Positions 56,269-64,000 of a stretch of DNA of 64,000 nucleotides are shown piece after piece. The notes below the pieces were generated by a model that ran no database searches, was not told the DNA's origin, and saw only the letters and a program-made list of their open reading frames with translations. The stretch covers positions 8,917 to 72,916 of the forward strand of contig VXBP01007594.1 of the NCBI GenBank assembly GCA_013400115.1. The letters run 5' to 3'. Source of the DNA: Rhinopomastus cyanomelas (taxonomy: Eukaryota; Chordata; Aves; Bucerotiformes; Rhinopomastidae). Made by a program: the position numbers and the translations under genes. Position 1 is the stretch's first letter. Each line of letters starts with the position of its first letter.

Positions 56269-56708
56269 TCACAGAACATTAGGGTCTGGAAGAGACCTCA
56301 AAACATCTTCTAGCCCAATCCCCCTGCCACAGCAGGATCACCTAGACCAAGTCACAGAATCACAGAACATTAGGGATTGGGAGAGACCTCAAAAAGATCA
56401 TCCAGTCCAATCCCCCTGCCACATCAGGATCACTTAGACCAAGTCATAGAATCTCAGAACATTAGGGTTTGGAAGAGACCTCAAAAAGATCATTCAGTCC
56501 AATCTCCCTGCCACATCAGGATCACTTAGACTAAGTCATAGAATCACAGAACATTAGGGTTTGGAAGAGACCTCAAAACATCTTCTAGCCCAATCCCCCT
56601 GCCACAGCAGGATCACCTAGACCAAGTCATAGAATCACAGAACATTAGGGATTGGAAGAGACCTCAAAAAGATCATTCAGTCCAATCCCCCTGCCACATT
56701 AGGATCAT
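56269..56708 (-). repeat. Five-copy, about 91-bp tandem array of CR1 3' ends
   Basis: Reverse-strand CR1 ends start at 56269, 56359, 56451, 56543 and 56634. Copies 1 and 4 share CAAAACATCTTCTAGCCC. Copies 2, 3 and 5 share CAAAAAGATCATTCAGTCC or a near form. The order A-B-B-A-B suggests a higher-order duplication. Confidence 0.96.
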
Positions 56709-57764
56709 AGTTCATGCATCATTTTTCCCTCTCTCAAGAAAACAGAGAAGCAAGCATTGAGCACCAGTGTCACGCTCTACATCATTAGGGTGGCTGAACT
56801 GTTCACCAGAGACTGAGAGGGTTTCAGACTATTCCATTTCCTAATTGAGTATATAAACAGAGCTCAGTGACTTGTGAAAGCAGCTGTGAGTTTCACGCTT
56901 TTTAAAGTAACTTATTCCATTACTCCTGCTTCGTACATCTTCTTTATTAACATCAAGAGGAGCTTAGTGTAGCTCGTGCATTAGAAGCAGAGGAAATGGT
57001 ACTGAACATCAAAGAGCTGATGATGCTGTCCAGCTGCAGAGACCACTGAGGGTGCTGCTGCAGGCACTGGACTCTGTAAGTCAGCAGGTGAGTTTTAAGC
57101 AGTTATCCCTGTGTAATGTGTACATGACAGCAAGGGTAGCATTTCAGGGCCCCTCAAACCTCAGAGTCTTCAAACCTCAACTGGATTGTTAACCGTTTCT
57201 GTCTCGGCAAGTTCAAACCAAGCCAGCCTGCTAGGCTCAAAAGTGTGTTTTAAAAGTAGAAAGTCACAGCCATGACTAAGCCTTGTTTGCAAGGAGTTGT
57301 ACAGCTCCTCTGTCAGCATCATTTATTTGATCCTTCTTAAATTCAGCATATTTTCTGAGCCAATACTGCTGGCTCAGAATAGATTCCACCCGCAGGCTTT
57401 CCTAGCTTTTGTTGGGATGAGTAGTAATGATGAACCTAAGTGAAAACACAATTAGTGAGCAATTGAATGCCTTTCTGTTGATTTGTGCAACATATCAGAG
57501 CACTGCAGGATGAGGAGGAAGGGCTGGGTGCGTAAATGTGTCTTGTTTACCTTCACACGTTAGCGCTTCTTATCTGAGTGCTGCAGAGGCCAAAGAAACG
57601 GGTCAAATAAAGGGGTTGTACAACCTCGTGCACAGTTTTAGAGAACCACCACCAAGAAGCAAAGTCTTATCCATATAAAATAGCAGAGAATATGCAGATA
57701 AGCAGATGAAAATCATCACTGATGATTGAATTTGGCAAGGACAGGGAGGACTCTATGGCCTGCT
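56709..57764. other. Intergenic unique sequence
   Basis: No gene recognised. Confidence 0.5.
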
Positions 57765-57922
57765 CTAGGTGATGCAAGGGGATTGGACTAGATGATCTCT
57801 CAAGGTCCCTTCCAATCCCTAATGGTTCTATGACTTGGTCTAGATGATCCTGCTGTTGCAGGGGGATTGGACTAGAGGATCTTCTGAGGTCCCTTCCAAA
57901 CCCTAATGATTCTATGATCACT
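57765..57922 (+). repeat. Tandem dimer of CR1 3' ends, 84-bp spacing
   Basis: GATTGGACTAGATGATC (57781) and GATTGGACTAGAGGATC (57865) are the two cores; each unit ends in CTAATGRTTCTATGA. Confidence 0.93.
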
Positions 57923-58678
57923 CTATCCTCGTGAAGAGTGCCGTGGGATCCTGAGTGATCAGTCACAACAGGCCCTGAGCTGGCTGCACTGTCCAATTAC
58001 TGTGCAGAGAGACTCATTCATGGAAGGCTACAGCAATCAGATGTATTTATCCTTTTAATTTGACTAATGTACCTGGTCTCCTACGATGGTTCCTATGGTC
58101 ACGAATCCAAAGAGGAGACAAAACGTAGGAGTGCTGCTGCCTCTCACGTTTGGTTCAGTGGATGCTAAGTCCGTGTCTCAGGCAGCAATGCAAAAGGAGG
58201 CGCGCGTTGTTTTTTGGAGTTTATCGCTCAATAATGACTGTTTTCCTGTAGGGCCAAAAGAAATCAATTGCTGCCCAAAATGCCTGCGCAGGCAGAAGAA
58301 TGCACTGTGTGACTGGCTAGTTAATGTGTCTGTCCAATGAAAGAGAATCAATACATTTTTCTTAAAAAGGGCTGCTGCAAGGGGAGAAGGCAGTTTATCT
58401 CTGTCTGACTGATGAGACTGCTCTCAAGTCAGTTACCCACCATTAAGTTCCATATTTATCCCAGTCACCCTTCAGACTGCTGGGGTTCAGTGTTCAGCCA
58501 GTGACTCCATTAAACTCCAAGCCAAAGCAGAGAGCACTTGGAAAGTTTAGTGAAGTGTTTGAAAGGGAAGCAGGGAAGATCTAACTAAATGCAAAAAGAT
58601 GAAAACAAAAAGCTCTATAGACTAGTAAAGAAGGTAGAACCTTGATGGGATGAGGTTGCTGTATGTCTGACATGATAG
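57923..58678. other. Intergenic unique sequence
   Basis: No gene recognised. Confidence 0.5.
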
Positions 58679-58972
58679 GCTCTTGTCAATGTCATCTGGT
58701 GACAGGATGAGGAGCAACAGGTGTCAGCTGGAACACAGGAGGTTCCATATAAATATCAGAAGGAACTTCTTCACAGTGAGGGTGATGGAGCACTGGGACA
58801 GGCTGCCTGGGGTGGTTGTGGAGTCTCCTTGTATGGAGACATTTAAAACCTGTCTGGATATGTTCCTGTGCAGCTTGATCTAGGTGATCCTGCTGTGTTA
58901 GGGGGATTGGACTAGATGACCTTTCAAGGTCCCTTCCTAATGATCCTATTAATTAAATGATCCTATTAATTA
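58679..58972 (+). mobile_element. CR1 3' end with a duplicated terminal word
   Basis: GTCATCTGGTGACAGGATGA to GACCTTTCAAGGTCCCTTCC. The tail then reads AATGATCCTATTAATTAA twice in succession. Confidence 0.94.
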
Positions 58973-60863
58973 AAAACTAAATGTTTTTTCCAACAGCCTG
59001 TAATCATCAGAGATGTTTGAATAAACTCAAACCCACCACTGTTCCAGGGAGACTTGGTGTCCTCCATTCATTTTATACTGGAGAAAACTACTTTCAAACC
59101 AAAGAATGAGGTTAAAGAATGTTTCTTATGCTACTGGGGTACCTTATCATGAATGTTCCTGTGCAAAGATCCTGTAAGACTTGGTGTATCAATTCTTTTG
59201 AGGAAAATGTAGATATAGTTATATTATATATATATAGTTATTAGAGTTAACAAACGTAGTGAGTGTTTTTCAGAAGGAAAAGTGAAGTTGGTTGGTTCTG
59301 TCACAGGCTATCTTCTTGCTGAGCAAACCCATCCATTGTGAAATGATGTCCTATAACACATAGTCATGTTCTCCCTTGAGGAGAACAGAGTAGAGTTTTC
59401 TCCAGCTCACCCTGAATTCCAAGCATGGACAGGGCATTACTAGCCATCCTTATGAAGTGGATCAATCCATCACAGGGAGGCGTCTCAGGTCAATTCTGGC
59501 TATGGATGACTTTCTCAATGCTTCTTTTCTTTCTGTTGTCCTCTAACTGTGTTCATAGCAGAGCTGGAAAACTGATTGGTCTCTCCTGACTGTCCCTTTA
59601 CCGATGTAGGAAGCGAATTTTCTACCCAACTAGGATGTTATCAAGGCTGCTGTGTGTGTAACTGAAGAGGTTGAAGGTAGTGCAGCCTAGGAGAGTTTCC
59701 CTTCTCATCCCTGTCCTGTGTAAAGGAAGTTTCGTGGTCAGTGTGTCAGCACCAAGTACCACAAAATACAAATGAGAAGTGGAGACTGAACAGGGAGATG
59801 GGCTGTGGTTGGTGAATGGCAGTACAACATTTGCTTCTTGGCTGGGAAATACCTCTGAGCTCTTAAAAGTTTGTCCAAGCCCATTAGAATGGATAGGAGC
59901 ATCCTCAGTAATCTGCACACATCAGTTCTCTGTGAGTTGTTAGTTCTGTAGGTTGAGCTGGTCTGCAGCTGGCTCATTCACTTTCAAACTCAGCAAGAAA
60001 TCTTTAATTGGAAAATTTCCTGGAACTTTGAGCCCTTTTCCATCCTTGATGCTTCTGTGAGAGAAGCATTCCACCTTCCCCAGAAGAATAGACTCCTGAT
60101 AGTGTCTCCTAATAAAACCTGGAGTCTAAACAGGAGTGATTCCATTCACTAAATCACTCTGCAGTGATTAGGGCTGCTAATCTCCAGCTCAGTGTCTCAT
60201 GATGCTACATGGGAAACAGCTAATGGTAATGATAATGACAGGAATTGTAAACATCAAGGAGGAGGACAGAAAAACAAGGCAAGCAAAAATTAACTCGGAT
60301 GCTTAGCCTCACATGAGGCACCCAGATGTAAAATTACACTGGAAATTAGAATTGCTAACATCGTGTTTAATTAGTAGCAGACGCAGTAATTGTGATGATG
60401 TATCTGTTTATCCCTCAACAAAGTAGGTGAATCCCAAATTCCATTCATCTTCCTCAACCACTCCTTTTATTCAAGTGCATGAATGAGATACCTCCTAGTT
60501 CATTTGACACGTGTTAATGTACAGATATTAGTCCACAGTGAAGCCCTTTGTTGTCCACAGCTGGCACGTTACGTGGAGATTGTAATAGCCCTGAGCATTC
60601 TCATGACTAGCAATCTGAAGAGACAGAGATGTGCACAGAGATGAGTGATTTTTACTCAGTGAAAAAGTTAGGCCAGCTCAGCTGCAGCCTACGTTGTTAT
60701 AGAACTTAAAACTTGGACTGGGAACCAGGTCAGCTCCTGTCTGCACCCAGGTATTTCTAAACCACATCAGCATTGCGCAGTGAGTTCTGCCTCAGTCCTG
60801 GCACTCATCTGGCTCTTTCTCCAGGCTGTGCTTATTGACCACCAAAAGCCTGGCAAAAAATAA
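58973..60863. other. Intergenic unique sequence, conserved-element candidate
   Basis: A short (TA)n lies at about 59221-59240. Complex sequence with TAAT-type words at 60140-60430. No gene recognised. Confidence 0.5.
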
Positions 60864-61102
60864 AAGTCTATAAATATGTGAAGGGGGAGTGTCAGGAGGA
60901 TGGAGCCAGACTCTTCTCAGTGTCATCTAGTGATAGGACAAGGGGCAAGGGTTGTGGAGTCTCCTTCTCTGGAGATGTTTAAGACCCACCTGGATGTGTT
61001 TCTGTGTGACTTGGTCTAGGTGATCCTGCTGTGGCAGGGGGATTGGTCTAGATGATCTTTCAAGGTCCCTTCCAATCCCAAATGTTCTGTGATTCTGTGA
61101 AG
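60864..61102 (+). mobile_element. CR1 3' end with internal deletion
   Basis: GTCTATAAATATGTGAAGGG continues to GACAAGGGGCAAGGG (60950) and jumps to TTGTGGAGTCTCCTTCTCTG, ending CCAAATGTTCTGTGATTCTG. Confidence 0.94.
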
Positions 61103-62305
61103 ACCTTCTTGCTCCATGTTAGGGATTCAGTGGTGCTGCACTGCAGCAGGTGTGCTCATAGGTGGTGGCACTAGGAAGATTTCCCTAGAGTGTTTGAGGG
61201 TTGACTGTACCTTGCATCTACTTCCTTTTTCCTCTTGTAAACATGACTTGAAAAGTGATGGTTTTCAAAACCTGAACCTGTTATACTGGCTTGAAAATTC
61301 CCCTGGAACAGAAAGAGGAACCATTCTCTGGGGCAGGTCTGAGCTCTGAACCTCCTGCATGTTACACATGGACCTGGAGCTTGAGGACAGAGTTTAGTGG
61401 TGGAGTTGGTACAGTTAGTTGAACAGTTGGACTTCAAAAGTCTTTTCCCATGTCAATGACTCCCTAATTCTTTGACTTTGGTCCCATGGGGACTTGTTTG
61501 CCCACTGCAGCTGAAAGAAGAATTAGAGCATTGGAGGCAACGTGTTCACTTTCATTGGAGAACACCAGGCACCTTGGGCGACGTTTAGTAGTGTGAAGAT
61601 GTAAGCAAGGTCAGAATTCACTGTCCCTGTTTCTTTGTACTGCTGGGGGATAGGGAGTGTCTTGGGGTTTATTTGGCATCGTCGTGTGGTTTTGCATTGT
61701 TATCTTTATTGGTGTTTTTATTTCCCCTTAACAGCTCTGATTTTCTGCAGCTCTTTATCTCACAATTCTTATTCTCCCTTTGTGCAGCCTTCTGGTGATG
61801 AATTCCTCCTGGGGTTGGAAAAGAAAGCTTTTTTCCCCGATGAACAGATTAAATATTTATACAGACACAGTGAAGAATCAGTCCCTTTGATCTTACAGCT
61901 TCCCTTTTTAATCTTTTAAATGAACTTTGCATACTGCTTCATTCCAATGAATCAGCGTAGCAAAACGGGTTTACAAGCTGCAAGATAAACAAAGGGTTAA
62001 AGGAATTCTGCAACTGCTGGACAGTTGTGCATGCTTTGATGCCTGTTTTGAAGTGGGTGTCCTCAGGTTTGTGACAACACTCTAATTCTGTTGTTCCAGC
62101 TCCAGGCACAAGCTACTTCTAGGGCTGTGTCTCCCTCCAGAGGTATTTGTGTGAGGATGGGTGCCTGCTTCTTGTTTGACGATGCCGAGTGAAAACAGCA
62201 AGGCTCTGCCTAGTCTGCAGAGTAATTCCTTGTCCAGCACAATGCTCTTGTTTTTAAAACAGATGAGGAATTTCTGAAAACTACTTTTTAGACAGGTAAA
62301 TGGAA
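61103..62305. other. Intergenic unique sequence, conserved-element candidate
   Basis: A degenerate old CR1-like tail may lie at 61405-61475 (TTGGACTTCAAAAGTCTTTT). 61790-62010 looks like conserved non-coding sequence. No gene. Confidence 0.45.
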
Positions 62306-62928
62306 GTGAAAGGGAAATGGGGGTGTTGGTTGACCGCTGGCTGAACGCGAGCCAGCAGCGTGCCCAGGTGGTCAAGAAGGACAAGAGCATCAGGACCAAT
62401 GCAAGCAGCAGGAGCTGAAAGAGGTTATCCTGACACTGTGCTCTGCACCCGTGGGGCTGCACCGTGAGTAATTGGTCCAGTTTTGGATGCCAAGCAGGAC
62501 AGTGAGTGCTGGAGTGGGTCCAGAGAAGGGCAACGAGGTTGGGGAGAGGTCTGGAAAACAGGGCTTGTGAAGAGCTGCTGAGAGAGCTGGTGTTATTGAG
62601 TCCAGAGAAGAGGAGGCTGAGAGCAGACCTTACTGCTCTCTCCAACTACCTAAAATGAGTTTGTAGCCAGGCTGGTGCTGGTCTCTTCTCCCAATGTCAG
62701 AGGTTCCACATAAATATGAGAAAGAACTTCTTCACAGTGAAGGTGACAGAGCACTGGAAGGGGCTGCCCAGGGTGGGTTGTGGAGTCTCCTTCACTGGAC
62801 ATGTTTAAGACCCACCTGGATGTGTTCCTGTGTGACTTGGTCTGGGTGATGCTGCTGTATCAGGGGGATTGGACTAGATGATCTTTTGAGGTCCCTTCCA
62901 ATCCCTAATGTTCTGTGGTTCTGTGATG
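62306..62928 (+). mobile_element. Mosaic CR1: older/type-B body joined to type-A 3' end
   Basis: 62306-62698 (GTTGGTTGACCGCTGGCTGA, GGAGAGGTCTGGAAAACAGG, GCTGGTCTCTTCTCCCAATG) belongs to the older type. From 62699 (AGGTTCCACATAAATATGAG) to CTAATGTTCTGTGG the sequence is type A. The two parts join at collinear positions of the element. Confidence 0.9.
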
Positions 62929-63830
62929 TAGATGAGAAATGAAAAATGCACATTAGGACTGGTACAACTTTATTCCCCATAAGGAGCCCCAGAACATCCA
63001 ACACGTTTAGCTATTCACATCCCAACAGTGGATACTCAGGGCTGGGGGAAAGACATGAGTTCTGGACTGGGTTACTCAATTCATTTTTCTAAAGGGCTTT
63101 GTTAGAGATGAGATGGAGTTGATGCAATCCCAAATGAAGATAATATTGGAGGTTTGTGTAAGACTGATCCCAGTTTTACTTTCTGTTGTTACTGGTTCTC
63201 TGTTTGCTTATGCAAACATAAATGAGGGCTGGTGGTAAACAACCTGCTGTTGGTGTTAAACAATAACAGCCATTCTGTTGTGGCATCTCCTTCTCTTAGA
63301 CTTTTTACAAATAGTAGTTTTATTTGTCACGTTTTATTTGCTTATTTATTTCACAGACCCACAGGTCTCTGAAGAAGCCATTCCAGTCCCTAATGTTCCA
63401 TGTGCTGCATCGAGTCAAGCATCTGTGTGGACGAGGAATCATCACGAAGAGGTTTGTCTCACACGTCTGGAACCATTTGCATAATGCAGCCATAATAGAG
63501 CTACTGCACTGTGATCCATCACACCAGTTCTCAAACACTCCCAGCAGGGTTTATGCTCTTTTTGCTACAAAACCAGACAATTAATTTGCTAAACTGATCT
63601 TATGTCCCCATTTGGTACTAAACATGTTGATATTCTTTTTCCAAATGTTTATAATTCTTAAATTTTATTGTTTTTCTTCTTGAACACTGTTTCATTAGGT
63701 GCCTCTGCTGAGACCATCTCTTCACATCTTAATCTTGTGCCAAACAGGGAGCTTCATGGACTAGAATAATTCCCCCCACATTTACAAGAAGAAAGAAAAC
63801 TCACAGAAAAACAAATCAGTAAATCTCCCC
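62929..63830. other. Intergenic unique sequence
   Basis: No gene recognised. Confidence 0.5.
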
Positions 63831-64000
63831 TTTTCCAATGAGAAAATTACTTCCACAGGTTACACTTTAAGTTTAGTGCTTTGCTTGGACTCTACAACTG
63901 TTTGTGATTACAAAGACTTTTCCAATGAGAAAACTACTACTACTAGGTGTTACACCTTCAGTTTGGTGCTTTGCTTGGACTCTACAACTGTTTGTGATAA
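63831..64000. repeat. 87-bp direct repeat, two copies reaching the window end
   Basis: TTTTCCAATGAGAAAA starts at 63831 and 63918. Both units carry GTGCTTTGCTTGGACTCTAC and AACTGTTTGTGAT. The first half of the unit diverges more than the second. More copies may lie beyond the window. Confidence 0.93.

Noticed and set aside
62082..62645. 187-codon reverse frame
   Set aside because: It is largely antisense to a forward CR1 copy; leucine/serine-rich composition is the shadow of CR1.
63359..63420. Possible CR1 tail (CATTCCAGTCCCTAATGTTC)
   Set aside because: Only about 20 bases resemble the tail and the expected upstream and downstream words are missing; too weak to call.

Overview
The window is avian nuclear DNA. 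Two things show this. Four consecutive exons encode the C-terminus of a vertebrate 1,4-alpha-glucan branching enzyme (GBE1, + strand). The remainder is riddled with chicken-repeat-1 (CR1) LINE fragments carrying the characteristic ATTCTATGAT-type 3' tail. By a rough hand tally I see about 65 CR1 pieces covering some 13-14 kb, about a fifth of the window. That is far above the usual avian load and fits lineages with a CR1 expansion (woodpeckers and allies, or hornbills and hoopoes). The lineage is an inference, not something read directly from a marker.

Layout. 1-5572 is intron 12 of GBE1. Exon 13 is 5573-5757, exon 14 6778-6908, exon 15 10106-10223, and the terminal exon 17448-17504 ends in a stop (numbering follows the 16-exon human gene). 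A roughly 455-base 3' UTR ends near an AATAAA at 17940. Introns 12, 13 and 15 look like ordinary GT-AG introns where visible. Intron 14 carries a textbook U12-type (minor spliceosome) donor and branch site with unusual terminal dinucleotides. From about 18 kb to 64 kb I find no convincing protein-coding gene. This agrees with the known vertebrate arrangement in which the 3' side of GBE1 faces a long gene desert towards ROBO1/ROBO2. A small CpG-dense patch directly after GBE1 (about 17990-18330) and another at 42410-42590 are the only hints of promoter-like or retrocopy sequence.

Repeats. At least four CR1 3'-end types are present. Type A has a GATGATCTTTCRAGG tail and is by far the commonest. 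Type B has a GGTTGGACTCGATGATCCC tail. Two or three older types are also present. Several copies are mosaics, internally deleted or scrambled, and some lack the 3' tail. The most distinctive pattern is that CR1 3' ends repeatedly seed head-to-tail tandem arrays with different unit lengths (46, 51, 59, 84, 91, 126 and about 132 bp) at seven separate places. One is a 16-copy, essentially perfect 46-bp minisatellite at 21668-22397. An unrelated 18-bp, 11-copy repeat at 50110-50301 runs in frame into a CR1 ORF2 remnant.

Assembly. There is one 184-base N gap (37280-37463) and three single Ns (36902, 37789, 52879). The single Ns sit at suspicious joins; around 52879 the same 116-base block is present on both sides. 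I see no prokaryotic operon, CRISPR array, or intact retrovirus.
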